Shown one piece after another: positions 18,129 to 26,903 of a DNA stretch of 64,000 nt. The position numbers and the translations under genes were made by a program. Below the pieces are notes generated by a model that saw only the letters and a list, made by a program, of their open reading frames with translations, had not been told where the DNA came from and did no database searches. Origin of the DNA: Parasphingopyxis marina (GTDB lineage: Bacteria > Pseudomonadota > Alphaproteobacteria > Sphingomonadales > Sphingomonadaceae); contig NZ_JACJVJ010000001.1 in assembly GCF_014237875.1 (NCBI RefSeq), positions 794,501 to 858,500 on the forward strand, written 5' to 3'. Position 1 is the first letter of the stretch; each line of letters opens with the position of its first letter.

Positions 18129-18205
18129 CGGGGAGTAGCTCAGCCAGGTAGAGCACTGTCTTCGGGAGGCAGGGGCCGGAGGTTCGAATCCTCTCTCCCC
18201 GACCA
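18129..18205 (+). tRNA. tRNA-Pro (anticodon CGG)
   Basis: A full cloverleaf: acceptor CGGGGAG/CTCCCCG, D arm starting GCTC, anticodon stem CTGTC/GGCAG with loop TTCGGGA (anticodon CGG at 18163-18165, reading CCG), and T arm GGAGG-TTCGAAT-CCTCT. Discriminator A is followed by encoded CCA (18203-18205). It is intact, and I see no integrase or duplicated 3' end beside it. Confidence 0.95.
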
Positions 18206-18393
18206 GTTTTCGCAAAAAGGGGAAGGCGCTGGGCGCATTCCCCGCAAATACTCCCTAGCGACAGCGGCGTGCGCGACGCATTTCGCGAATAGTGCCGCCC
18301 AAGTCTCAGCCCATCGAATATTGAACTCTCAACGCTTCTCTCTACGATGCCTCGGCACAGCGGCCGCGATATCGGCACGGGGAGAGGGAAAGA

Positions 18394-19794
18394 ATGGCGA
18401 CGGCACCGGCCGATCAGGCGCAATTGCTGGAACCGGCCTATCGGCGCCGGTTCATCGCGCTGATGTTTCTCGTCTGCCTGTTCGATTTCGCGGATCGCGC
18501 GGTGTTCGCGGTGCTCGCCCAGCCGATCAAGGAAGAGTTGCTGCTCACCGATTTCCAGATCGGTATGTTGCAGGGGCTGGCCTTTGCCGCGCTCTATGCG
18601 GGGCTCGCTTTGCCGCTGGCCCGGCTGGCCGAACGCGCGTCGCGGCGCAACATCGTGGCCATCTGCACCGCCGTCTGGTCCACCGCGACCATCTGGTGCG
18701 GTTTCGCGACGAGCTTCGCGACGCTCGCCATCGGCCGGATCGGCGTCGGCGTGGGAGAGGCAGGCTTTCTCCCGGCCACCAATTCGATGACCGGCGATCT
18801 CGTCCCGCGCCATCGCCGCGCCTCGACGATGGCGCTGATCATGCTCGGCGCGCCGGCCGGCATCTTCCTCGGCGCGATGGTCGGGGGCTATGTCGCGGGG
18901 CTGGCAAGCTGGCGCGAGGCGTTTCTCGTGCTCGGCCTGCCCGGCCTCACGGTGGCGATCATGGTGCGCCTGTTCGTTCGCGAGCCGCGCCGCGGGCTTG
19001 TCGACAATGTTCCGCCCGATCCCAGCCCGCCGCCCGATTTCAAGGCCTTCCTGAAAACCCTGCGGCGCAAGCCCGCGCTGATCTTCATTCTGCTGGGCTC
19101 GACCACGGCGAGCTTCGGCATCACCGCGATCTCGCAATTCCTGGCGATCTTCCTCGCCCGCGTGCACGAGATGGACGTGCCCGACGCGGGCGCGCTCTAC
19201 GGTACCATCTCGGGCATCTATATTGCGCTCTCGCTGCTGATCGGATCGTTCGGTACGGATTGGCTCTCGAAACGCGATGGCCGCTGGCCGGCCTGGGGAG
19301 CGGCAATCGGCCTGCTCTCCGCGCCTTTTCTCTATTATCTCGCCTTCAACGCCCAGGATATCGGCGCGGCGACGGCGCTGCTCATCGTATCGGGCGTGAT
19401 GCTGATGCTGTTCTACGGCCCCTCGGCGGGGATGATCCAGAACCTGCTCGAACCCCGGATGCGGGCCACCGGTATCGCGCTGTTCACGCTCTTCTATTCG
19501 CTGATCGGTTACGGCCTCGGCCCGGTCTTTGTCGGCTTTGTCAGCGACCGGATGGCGGTGAGCGCCTATGGCCCCGGTTTCTTCGCCGATTGCCCAGGCG
19601 GGGTTGCGCCGGAAGGGGCGAGCGCGGCGCTCGCTTCGGCCTGCGCCTCGGCCTCGGCGGACGGCGTGCAACAGGCGCTGCTCGTCGCGATCTGCGTTTT
19701 CTTCGTCGCAGCGCTGTTCTTCCTGCTGGCCTCCCGCACCTTGCGCGAGGACGCCTATATTCCCGAAGCCGCCAACGAAGGAGCCGCCACATGA
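18394..19794 (+). CDS. MFS transporter (spinster-like)
   Basis: A 466-residue inner-membrane protein with about twelve hydrophobic helices. The loop LARLAERASRRNIV after helix 2 and the family motif GRIGVGVGEAGFLPATNSM place it among spinster-type major facilitator carriers. GGGGAGAGGG lies before the ATG. The stop overlaps the start of the next gene by 4 bases (ATGA), so the NTF2-like protein is co-translated. The substrate is unknown; proximity to halogenase genes suggests, but does not show, a metabolite linked to them. Confidence 0.88.
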   Translation: MATAPADQAQLLEPAYRRRFIALMFLVCLFDFADRAVFAVLAQPIKEELLLTDFQIGMLQGLAFAALYAGLALPLARLAERASRRNIVAICTAVWSTATIWCGFATSFATLAIGRIGVGVGEAGFLPATNSMTGDLVPRHRRASTMALIMLGAPAGIFLGAMVGGYVAGLASWREAFLVLGLPGLTVAIMVRLFVREPRRGLVDNVPPDPSPPPDFKAFLKTLRRKPALIFILLGSTTASFGITAISQFLAIFLARVHEMDVPDAGALYGTISGIYIALSLLIGSFGTDWLSKRDGRWPAWGAAIGLLSAPFLYYLAFNAQDIGAATALLIVSGVMLMLFYGPSAGMIQNLLEPRMRATGIALFTLFYSLIGYGLGPVFVGFVSDRMAVSAYGPGFFADCPGGVAPEGASAALASACASASADGVQQALLVAICVFFVAALFFLLASRTLREDAYIPEAANEGAAT

Positions 19795-20216
19795 CGATCA
19801 ATGGCCAGCCGGTGCGGGAATTTCTCGGCGCCTATATCGATGCCTTCAACCGCAGCGACTATGCGGCGCTGACCGATTATTACGACGACGATGTCGAGCT
19901 GGTGATCGGCAACGGCACGGTGATGCGCGGCAAGCAGGCAATCGTCGATTTCTACAGCGTCGTCAAAAGCCAGACGAGCCGGACGATCAAGATCCTCCAC
20001 TGCATGGAGCAGGACGGCGTGATCGCCGCCGAATTCGAATCCGAATTTCTCGCGCTGGAAGACGCGCCCGATTTCACCTCGGGCCCGCTCGCCAAGGGGG
20101 ACCGGCTCTACATCAACAGCTTCGCCTTTTACGAGCTTGGGGGCGGCAAGTTCACCCGTATCCGCGCGGCGGTGTTCAAGCGGGTGTGGAAGCGGGTGGG
20201 GGAAGACCCGGCCTGA
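19791..20216 (+). CDS. NTF2-like (SnoaL-type) protein
   Basis: A 141-residue cone-shaped alpha+beta-barrel protein. The start REFLGAYIDAFNRSDYAALTDYYDDDVELV and the later RGKQAIVDFYSVV follow the NTF2/SnoaL pattern of small isomerases, hydrolases or binding proteins. It overlaps the MFS stop by 4 bases. Its role may be to act on or bind the transported compound. The catalytic residues of characterised SnoaL enzymes cannot be assigned here. Confidence 0.75.
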   Translation: MTINGQPVREFLGAYIDAFNRSDYAALTDYYDDDVELVIGNGTVMRGKQAIVDFYSVVKSQTSRTIKILHCMEQDGVIAAEFESEFLALEDAPDFTSGPLAKGDRLYINSFAFYELGGGKFTRIRAAVFKRVWKRVGEDPA

Positions 20217-20291
20217 GGGTTGGTCGGCGGCTCCGATCCGGTCTAGTCTGCGCGCCCTCGGCATAGCGCCGGGATGCGTGGGAGGGAAAGC

Positions 20292-21818
20292 GTGGCCGAT
20301 CGGCCGGACCACATGGTTCGCGATATCGTTATCGTCGGCGGCGGCACGGCGGGCTGGATGACGGCGGCCGCGCTCGTCCGGCGGCTGGCGGGCACGGGGA
20401 TTTCCGTCACCCTGGTCGAATCCGCCGAGATCGGAACCGTCGGCGTCGGCGAGGCGACCCTGCCGCAGATCCGCTATTTCAACGAGATGCTGGGCATCGA
20501 CGAGGCCGAACTAATGGCGCGGACCAGCGCGACGATCAAGCTGGGCATCGAGTTTCGCGACTGGGGCCGGATCGGCGATCGCTATATCCACCCCTTCGGC
20601 GCCCATGGCGAACGTATCGGCCCGGCGGATTTCCACCACTATTGGCTGAAGGAGCAGGCGGCCGGCACGGCGCAGCCCTTCGGCCGCTATTGCTATCCGA
20701 TCGTTTCGGCGTGGAACGACCGCTTCGAACTGCCGCGCGAGGATCCGGCCTCGCCGCTGACGCATTTCTCCTACGCCTTCCAGTTCGACGCCAGCCTCTA
20801 TGGCGCCTTCCTGGCGGACTATGCGCAGAAGCGCGGCGCGAAGCGGGTCGAGGGCAAGATCGTCTCGGCCGATCTCGACGGCGAAAGCGGCTTCGTCCGC
20901 TCGGTAACGCTCGAATCCGGCACGCAAATCGCGGGCGAATTGTTTGTCGATTGCTCGGGCTTTCGCGGGCTGCTGATCGAGGAACAGCTCGAAACCGGTT
21001 TCGAGGACTGGAGCGACTGGCTGCCCTGCAACCGCGCCTGGGCGGTGCCCTGCGCGATCGGCGGAGAAGTCGGCCCCTATACGCGCTCGACGGCGCGCAC
21101 GGGCGGCTGGCAATGGCGCATTCCGCTGCAACACCGGATCGGCAATGGCCATGTCTATTGCGACCGCTATGTCAGCGACGGGGACGCGCTCGACCAGCTG
21201 ATGACGAGCCTGGAAGGCGAGCCGCTCGCCGATCCCCGCAAGCTCTTTTTCGTGGCGGGCAAGCGGCGCAGATTGTGGAACCGCAACTGTATCGCCATCG
21301 GCCTGTCGGGCGGGTTTCTCGAACCGCTGGAATCGACGAGCATCGACCTCATTCAGAGCGGCATTGAGAATCTCGTCGCGCTGTTTCCCGAAGCGGACTG
21401 CGCGGCCGCCGACAGGGACGAATATAACCGGCTGATGGATCTCGAATTCGAGCGGATCCGCGATTTCCTCATGCTCCATTATGTCGCGACCCAGCGCGAC
21501 GATGCGCCGCTCTGGCGCGACATGCGCAACATGACATGGCCCGACAGCCTCGCCGAAAAGATCGAAACCTTCCGCCATCGCGGCGCGGTGCCGAACTATG
21601 CGAGCGGGCTGTTCCAGCCGCCGAGCTGGCTTGCGGTGTTTATCGGCCAGAATATCGTGCCCGAGGCCTGGGACCCGCGGGTCGACCGGATGGCGGACGA
21701 GGAACGCAGCGCGCATCTCGAACGGGTGCGAACGACGATTGCCGATGCGGTCGAACGATCGAGCGGCCATCTCGCCTTTATCAAGAGCTATGGCGCGACC
21801 TTCGGGGACGCGGCATGA
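20292..21818 (+). CDS. Flavin-dependent (tryptophan-type) halogenase, intact
   Basis: About 508 residues. The FAD motif GGGTAG is at 16-21, followed by VGVGEATLP. The catalytic Lys is at 83 in TIKLGIEF, the halogenase signature WQWRIP is present, and the active-site Glu at 347 lies in PLESTSIDL. These match PrnA-type enzymes, which halogenate indoles or phenols using FADH2. I prefer GTG 20292 because GGAGGGAAAGC sits just before it; ATG 20274 and ATG 20313 are alternatives. The stop overlaps the next gene by 4 bases. The substrate is unknown; related proteobacterial genes often lie near uptake genes rather than in antibiotic clusters. Confidence 0.88.
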   Translation: MADRPDHMVRDIVIVGGGTAGWMTAAALVRRLAGTGISVTLVESAEIGTVGVGEATLPQIRYFNEMLGIDEAELMARTSATIKLGIEFRDWGRIGDRYIHPFGAHGERIGPADFHHYWLKEQAAGTAQPFGRYCYPIVSAWNDRFELPREDPASPLTHFSYAFQFDASLYGAFLADYAQKRGAKRVEGKIVSADLDGESGFVRSVTLESGTQIAGELFVDCSGFRGLLIEEQLETGFEDWSDWLPCNRAWAVPCAIGGEVGPYTRSTARTGGWQWRIPLQHRIGNGHVYCDRYVSDGDALDQLMTSLEGEPLADPRKLFFVAGKRRRLWNRNCIAIGLSGGFLEPLESTSIDLIQSGIENLVALFPEADCAAADRDEYNRLMDLEFERIRDFLMLHYVATQRDDAPLWRDMRNMTWPDSLAEKIETFRHRGAVPNYASGLFQPPSWLAVFIGQNIVPEAWDPRVDRMADEERSAHLERVRTTIADAVERSSGHLAFIKSYGATFGDAA

Positions 21819-23314
21819 CGGATCGGCCGACGCGCATCGCGCTGCTGGGAAAGCCGCACGAGATCTGGCCGGTCGCGGCGCTGCTGGCGCGGAACCTGCC
21901 GCCGCGCATTGCGCTCGTCATTATCGAGGATGCCGGCGCGCAGGAGGAAAGCGCGGCGCTCACAATTCCCGCCGATCACCGCTTCCACCACCAGCTCGGG
22001 ATTACGGCCGGGGATCTCGTCCTGCGCTGCAACGGGACGATCGGCCTCGGCACCGACTGCATCGGCTGGCAGGGCGAGGGCAGCCGCTTCTTCGCCGCCC
22101 GGTCCGGCGAGCTGCCGCGGCTCAACGGCGTGGCGCTCCACCAGATCATGCTGCGCGCGGCGCTGATGCGCCGCGAGCCCGAAAAGCTTGCCTATCTCTT
22201 CCAGCCCTTCCGCTTCGCCGCCCGCGCGGCGATGGCGGGCAAGCTCGCCGGTCCCGTTGACGACGCGCAATCGCCGCTGCGCCTGCTCGGCCCCACCGTC
22301 CAGTGCGACCGGGCGGACTATGCGGCGCTGCTGCAGGCGCAATGCCGCGCCGTCGGGATTGAGCCGCGCGAGGGCCGGCCGGTCGACTTGGCTCGCGCTC
22401 CCGGTAGCGAGGCCATTGCGTCGGTCCGTCTCGAGGATGGCGAGGATATCGCCGCCGACCTCTTTATCGATGCCTCGGGCGCCCTGGCGAACCTTGCTGA
22501 CGATGACGGAGAAACCGGCTTCGGCTCGCTTTCAGCGAATCTCGCCTTCGATCGCATCATCGCCGGCCCCGGAGCCAAGCCAGGCGATTCCGGCCACACC
22601 GTCGCCCGCGCGCTTCCGGGCGGGCTGTTACTCGAAACGCCATTGGGCCAAGGGCAGCGCTCCGAGCTGCTCTTTTCCTCCACGGCAATGGATGAGGAAA
22701 CCGCGCTCGCGCTAGTCGGCGGCGATAAGGGATCGTCGCCCTTCGCGGCGGGCCATGCCGAGCGCCCCTGGACGGGAAACCTCGTGCGGATGGGCGGCGC
22801 GGCGGGCCGTTTCGGGCCGTACCAGTCGGCGGACATGCTGGCCCTGTACGAACAGGCGCTGCGGCTCGTGGAATGGCTTCCGGTGAACGCCGCGATGGCG
22901 ATCGAGGCGCGCGGCTATAATCGCGGGCAAAGCGAGGCAATCGCGGAAATTCGCGATTTTTCGCTGCTGCCCTTCCTGCTGAACGGACGGACGGACGCCC
23001 CCTGGGCGGCGATGCGCGAGGCTAGGCCGCCCGAAAGCCTGCAAATGCGGATCGACCAGTTCGCCAGCCGCGGCCGGTTCCTGCCCTATGAGCATGCGCT
23101 GCTTGACGACCAAAGCTGGATCGACCTGCTGATCGGCTTCGGCGTCGTTCCCCGCCGCCATGATCCGCTGGCCGCGTCGCTGGACATGCCGCGCATCGCG
23201 CCGATCCTGAGACAGATGGTCGCGGCCTTCACCGCTGCCATCGACGCCATGCCGACACAGGCCGAATATCGCGCGCAATGCATCGAGGCTGCAGAGGATG
23301 GCGCGGGCCGATAG
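21815..23314 (+). CDS. Degenerate halogenase-family protein (probable pseudoenzyme)
   Basis: A 499-residue protein that aligns along the upstream halogenase but has lost its key residues. GGGTAGW becomes GKPHEIW (12-18), VGVGEATLP becomes ESAALTIP, the catalytic Lys in TIKLG becomes Gly 77 in TIGLG, WQWRIP becomes LLLETP, and the Glu in PLEST becomes Gln 337 in PYQSA. The reading frame is long, intact and translationally coupled (ATGA overlap), so it is kept as a protein rather than decaying. A structural or regulatory partner of the active halogenase is the natural guess; a different chemistry without tightly bound FAD cannot be excluded. Confidence 0.7.
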   Translation: MTDRPTRIALLGKPHEIWPVAALLARNLPPRIALVIIEDAGAQEESAALTIPADHRFHHQLGITAGDLVLRCNGTIGLGTDCIGWQGEGSRFFAARSGELPRLNGVALHQIMLRAALMRREPEKLAYLFQPFRFAARAAMAGKLAGPVDDAQSPLRLLGPTVQCDRADYAALLQAQCRAVGIEPREGRPVDLARAPGSEAIASVRLEDGEDIAADLFIDASGALANLADDDGETGFGSLSANLAFDRIIAGPGAKPGDSGHTVARALPGGLLLETPLGQGQRSELLFSSTAMDEETALALVGGDKGSSPFAAGHAERPWTGNLVRMGGAAGRFGPYQSADMLALYEQALRLVEWLPVNAAMAIEARGYNRGQSEAIAEIRDFSLLPFLLNGRTDAPWAAMREARPPESLQMRIDQFASRGRFLPYEHALLDDQSWIDLLIGFGVVPRRHDPLAASLDMPRIAPILRQMVAAFTAAIDAMPTQAEYRAQCIEAAEDGAGR

Positions 23315-23397
23315 ACGGGATCGGGCAACGCTTTCACCTTCCCTTGCGCGGCCCGGTCCGCCATGGCGGGTAGATTGATCGATTGAGGGGGCCGCCC

Positions 23398-25017
23398 ATG
23401 ATTTTACGGTTGGGATTCAGCGCAGTGTGCGCATTCGGAGCGATGGCGGCGCAGGCGCAAAGCAATGAGGGCGGCCATAGCGAGCGAGCCGTCAGCGCCG
23501 CGCCGCAAGCGGCCGGGGAGGAGACGCAAAGCGAAACCGCGCACGGCGCGATGGATCACGCCGCAACACCGGGCGAAGCCGAAGCGCCCACCGCGCTGAT
23601 AGCCAATCACGGCAATGGCGGCTTTCCCGTCGCGACGAGCGTTCCCGAAGCCCAGGCCTTTTTCGATAACGGTATCGAGCTTGCCTTCGCCTTTGCCCAT
23701 GAGGATGCGATTCGCGCCATGGCCGAAGCCGTGCGGCGCGATCCCAACTGCGCCATGTGCCTGGCCGGCCATGCCTTCACGCTGGGGCCGACGGTCAACT
23801 ACCCCAAGTCGATGGAAGAGCGCGAAGCGGCCCATGCCGTCGCCGAGCAAGCGCTGGCGATGGCGGGCGATTCCGACTTCGAACGCGGCTTTGCCGAGGC
23901 GATGATCGAGCGCTACCGCCCCCAAGGCACTACCGACGACCGCGACACCGCTTATGCGCAGGCCATGGCGCGCCTTGCCGCGCGCTTCCCCGAACATGAT
24001 ACGCTGCAGGTGCTGGCCGCCGACGCGCAGATGATCAGCGATTTCGAAACCGCCTCGATGCGCAGGGCGATGGACCTGCTCGAGCCTGTCCTGGCGCGCA
24101 GCCCCGATCATAGCGGCGCCATCCATTTCTATATCCACGCGACCGAGATTTACGGCGAACCCGCTTTGGCCGAAGCGGCCGCCGATCGGCTGGCCGCGAT
24201 GAATCTCGACGCCAGCCATCTCGTCCATATGCCCTCGCACACCTATTATTGGGTCGGGCGATACGGCGACGCCGCCGATGCCAATCGCATGGCCGTCCAG
24301 ATCGGCGAGCATCAGGCGATGGCGATGGGCGATGAGGACCCGATGGCCGTGTGGGGCATCCCCTATCATGTCCATAATGTGATCTTCGGGCTTGGCGGCG
24401 CGATGATGGCAGACGATTCCCGCACCGCGCTAATGCTTGCGCGTCCGATGATCGAGCGGGCGCAATCGCGAGACGAAGGCAGCTATTTCGCCCAGTTGCT
24501 GATGTCGGCGGCCTATTTTGCGATGGGCCGGTTCGAGAGCCCGAACGTCGTGCTGGCGCTCGAGGAGCCCCGGCTGCCCTATCTCCAGGCGGCCTGGCAT
24601 TATGCGCGCGGCGAGGCTTATGCCTTTCTGGGCGATGGGGAGGGCTTGGCGGCGGAGCGCGACGCGATCCCCGAAAATATCGCGCAGTCCGAAGCGGAAG
24701 AAGACGACCGGCTCCCCGCCGCCGACCAGATGTTGGCGATTACGCGCGCCGTTCTGGCGGGACGGCTGGCGATGATGGAAGGGCGCTATGACGAGGCCGC
24801 GGCCTTCTTCGCCGAAGCGGCCGCGACCGAGGAAACCGAAGATTTCAGCCAGTTCAGCGATCCACCTGCCTTCTGGTATCCGGTGCGGCGCGATCTCGCC
24901 CAGGCGCTGCTCGCGGCGGGCGACGAGACGGCGGCCTTGCGCGAAGCCGTCGCGACGCTCGAGGTGCGGCCCCGCGATCCCGTCGCGCAGGCGATCATCG
25001 CCCGGCTGGTGCGATGA
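23398..25017 (+). CDS. Exported tetratricopeptide-repeat protein
   Basis: A 539-residue protein with a signal peptide (MILRLGFSAVCAFGAMAAQAQ), a low-complexity His/Ala/Glu linker to about 70, then helical repeats typical of TPR arrays. Distinct stretches include FFDNGIELAFAFAHEDAIRAM, RRDPNCAMCLAGHAF and HLVHMPSHTYYWVGRYGDA, which contain His and Cys that could bind metal or haem. AGGGGG lies before ATG 23398. The next element is a strong terminator. It is probably periplasmic. Its role is unknown, and a link to the halogenases is only positional. Confidence 0.72.
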   Translation: MILRLGFSAVCAFGAMAAQAQSNEGGHSERAVSAAPQAAGEETQSETAHGAMDHAATPGEAEAPTALIANHGNGGFPVATSVPEAQAFFDNGIELAFAFAHEDAIRAMAEAVRRDPNCAMCLAGHAFTLGPTVNYPKSMEEREAAHAVAEQALAMAGDSDFERGFAEAMIERYRPQGTTDDRDTAYAQAMARLAARFPEHDTLQVLAADAQMISDFETASMRRAMDLLEPVLARSPDHSGAIHFYIHATEIYGEPALAEAAADRLAAMNLDASHLVHMPSHTYYWVGRYGDAADANRMAVQIGEHQAMAMGDEDPMAVWGIPYHVHNVIFGLGGAMMADDSRTALMLARPMIERAQSRDEGSYFAQLLMSAAYFAMGRFESPNVVLALEEPRLPYLQAAWHYARGEAYAFLGDGEGLAAERDAIPENIAQSEAEEDDRLPAADQMLAITRAVLAGRLAMMEGRYDEAAAFFAEAAATEETEDFSQFSDPPAFWYPVRRDLAQALLAAGDETAALREAVATLEVRPRDPVAQAIIARLVR

Positions 25018-25056
25018 TGCCCAAGCAAACAGCCTAAACGCCCGGGCTTGAGGATC

Positions 25057-25097
25057 GGCGTTTTGGCGCCGCGCCATGCGGCGGCGCCAAAGACGCC
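25057..25097. terminator. Bidirectional terminator hairpin
   Basis: A 16-bp stem with one bulged base: 25057-25072 pairs with 25081-25097 around the 8-base loop GCCATGCG. It sits between the convergent TPR gene (stop 25017) and the XRE/MmyB gene (stop 25103). The stem centre TTGGCGCCGC/GCGGCGCCAA is perfect. T residues flank only weakly. Confidence 0.7.
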
Positions 25098-25102
25098 CTG
25101 CG

Positions 25103-25888
25103 CTAAGCGGGGCTATCGCCCTCCGGGAACAGTGTTACGAGCTTGTAGTCCGGTCGCTCGGCGGGGCTGAAAGTGTGCTGCACATAGGCGAGAGGCCCGT
25201 CTTGCGGATGCACGAACATTCGCGAGCCCCCCTCCCGCGCCATGACGGACTGGGCATCCCATTCCCGCGCGAAGAATTCGGACTCGGCTCGCAATCGCTC
25301 CACAAGTTCGCCCAGCGCCGCATCGTCCACCAGCCGCCCATAATCGGCCCGGAATTCCGCGAGCACGCGCCGCGCCCGGTCTTCCCAATCCGGAATCAGC
25401 TCGCGCGAGGATGGCTCGGCGAACATGTAGAGCAGCAGGTTTCTCTGCTGGCCTTCGCCCAGCCAGCCCACGAACAGCCGTTCGGCGGCGGCGTTCCAGC
25501 AACAGGCGTTCCATTGCGGGTCCAGCCCGTAGGCGGGGCAGGACAGCGCCGCTACCAGTGCCGTAACGGCTTCCGGCGCCTGGGAGATCGGCGCGGATCG
25601 CGGCGCTTCGGGATCGCGGCGTCCCGCCAGCTCGAAAAGATAGGCGCGTTCCGCCGGGGTGAGCGCGAGCGCCACGGCAAGCCGGGCGAGCGTGGCCGGC
25701 GAGACGCTGACGTCGCGCCCCTGTTCTATCCATGCGCACCAGGTGACGCCGATCCCGGCCCGGGCCGCCAGTTCCTCGCGCCGCAGACCGGGCGTCCGGC
25801 GGCGGCGGACCGACAGGTCGGGGGTAATGCGATCCCGGTGAGAACGGACGAACTGCCCCAGTAATTTGCGCTGTTCGTTGCTGCTCAT
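25103..25888 (-). CDS. XRE-family regulator with MmyB-like ligand domain
   Basis: A 261-residue DNA-binding protein. The N-terminal helix-turn-helix (LGQFVRSHRDRI, RRRTPGLRREELAARAGIGVTW, then RLAVALALTPAERAYLFELAG) is followed by a PAS-like MmyB domain (NACCWNAAAERLF, then PDWEDRARRVLAEFRADYG) that binds small ligands such as fatty acids in studied relatives. It is divergent from a methyltransferase across about 80 AT-rich bases and probably controls that gene and itself. Confidence 0.88.
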   Translation of the reverse strand: MSSNEQRKLLGQFVRSHRDRITPDLSVRRRRTPGLRREELAARAGIGVTWCAWIEQGRDVSVSPATLARLAVALALTPAERAYLFELAGRRDPEAPRSAPISQAPEAVTALVAALSCPAYGLDPQWNACCWNAAAERLFVGWLGEGQQRNLLLYMFAEPSSRELIPDWEDRARRVLAEFRADYGRLVDDAALGELVERLRAESEFFAREWDAQSVMAREGGSRMFVHPQDGPLAYVQHTFSPAERPDYKLVTLFPEGDSPA

Positions 25889-25970
25889 GGGTCATCTTAT
25901 AACAGGATAAAATTGTCTATTGTACTAGTTTAATTGGCGGTGTTGGGTCGAATTCCAGGAGGATTGATTT

Positions 25971-26747
25971 ATGACCCGTTCCCACGAAACCCTGGTCGAC
26001 GACCAGTTCGGCGCGCAGGCAAGCGCCTATGTGCAAAGCGCCGTCCATGCCGAAGGCGAAGATCTCGAGGCGCTGGCGGCGATTGCCGCGCGCGAGAAGC
26101 CGGACCGAGCCTGCGACGCCGGATCGGGGGGCGGCCATGTCGCCTATCGGCTCGCCGCCCATGCCGGCGCCGTGACCGCCGTCGATCTTTCCGCGGCGAT
26201 GACGGACGCGGTGACGGCCGCGGCGCGGGAGAAAGGCCTGACGAACATCGAGACCTGCGTGGCGCCCGTCGAATCCATGCCCTTTGCGGACGGCACATTC
26301 GATTTCCTCGGCTGCCGCTTTTCCGCGCATCATTGGCGCGACTTCGAGGCCGGGCTGCGCGAGGCGAGGCGTGTCCTGAAGCCCGGTGCCACCGCGATCT
26401 TTATCGACGTGATCGCGCCGGGGCATGCCGCGTTCGACACCCATCTCCAGACCGTCGAAACATTGCGGGATCCCTCGCACGTCCGCGACTATACGGCCTC
26501 GCAATGGATAGCGGCGCTCGATCGCGCCGGCTTCCGGGTGCGGAACACGCTGACCCGCCGGCTGCGGATGGAGTATTCGACATGGGTCGAACGCATGCGG
26601 ACCGCCGAGCCGCATCGGGTGGCGATCCGTTCGCTGCAGGAACGCGCTTCCGCCGAAACGGCGGCCTATTATGCGATCGAGGCGGACGGATCGTTTACGC
26701 TCGATACGGTGCAGATCGAAGCGTCGGCGTGCCGGGCGAGGGCGTAG
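25971..26747 (+). CDS. Class I SAM-dependent methyltransferase
   Basis: A 258-residue protein of the UbiE/Methyltransf_11 type. The SAM-binding motif is CDAGSGGGHVAYRLA, with AVDLSAAMTDAV (motif II) and PFADGTFDFLGCRFSAHHW (motif III) following. AGGAGG lies 9 bases before ATG 25971. Divergence from the XRE/MmyB regulator suggests it is that regulator's target. The methyl acceptor is unknown. Confidence 0.88.
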   Translation: MTRSHETLVDDQFGAQASAYVQSAVHAEGEDLEALAAIAAREKPDRACDAGSGGGHVAYRLAAHAGAVTAVDLSAAMTDAVTAAAREKGLTNIETCVAPVESMPFADGTFDFLGCRFSAHHWRDFEAGLREARRVLKPGATAIFIDVIAPGHAAFDTHLQTVETLRDPSHVRDYTASQWIAALDRAGFRVRNTLTRRLRMEYSTWVERMRTAEPHRVAIRSLQERASAETAAYYAIEADGSFTLDTVQIEASACRARA

Positions 26748-26830
26748 GAAATTTTGTGGCGTGTCCCGGCAACGCTGCGTGTGAAGTTCGTAAAGTTTGG
26801 GCCCCGTTTCGCCTGGTGGCGCGCATCCGA

Positions 26831-26859
26831 TTGGCCTTGCCTCCATTTCCCGATATTAT
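26831..26859 (+). promoter_or_regulatory. Sigma-70-like promoter for the SDR pair
   Basis: TTGGCC (26831-26836), 17-base spacer, TATTAT (26854-26859). It lies 44 bases before the SDR start at 26904 and would drive both tandem SDR genes. Confidence 0.5.
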
Positions 26860-26903
26860 GCGCTGCATACAAAAGCCGGGCAGCGGCTATGGGGAGGATG
26901 AGG

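Noticed and set aside
18129-18205. tRNA-Pro as an integration site for a genomic island
   Set aside because: No integrase gene, duplicated tRNA 3' end or composition shift is seen on either side.
21536-23314. Upstream-extended start for the second halogenase-family gene
   Set aside because: The extension lies in another frame of the first halogenase; ATG 21815 with the ATGA overlap explains the gene.
25889-25970. Defined operator in the XRE/MmyB-methyltransferase divergent gap
   Set aside because: The gap is AT-rich with ACAAT repeated, but no convincing palindrome or -35/-10 pair could be fixed.
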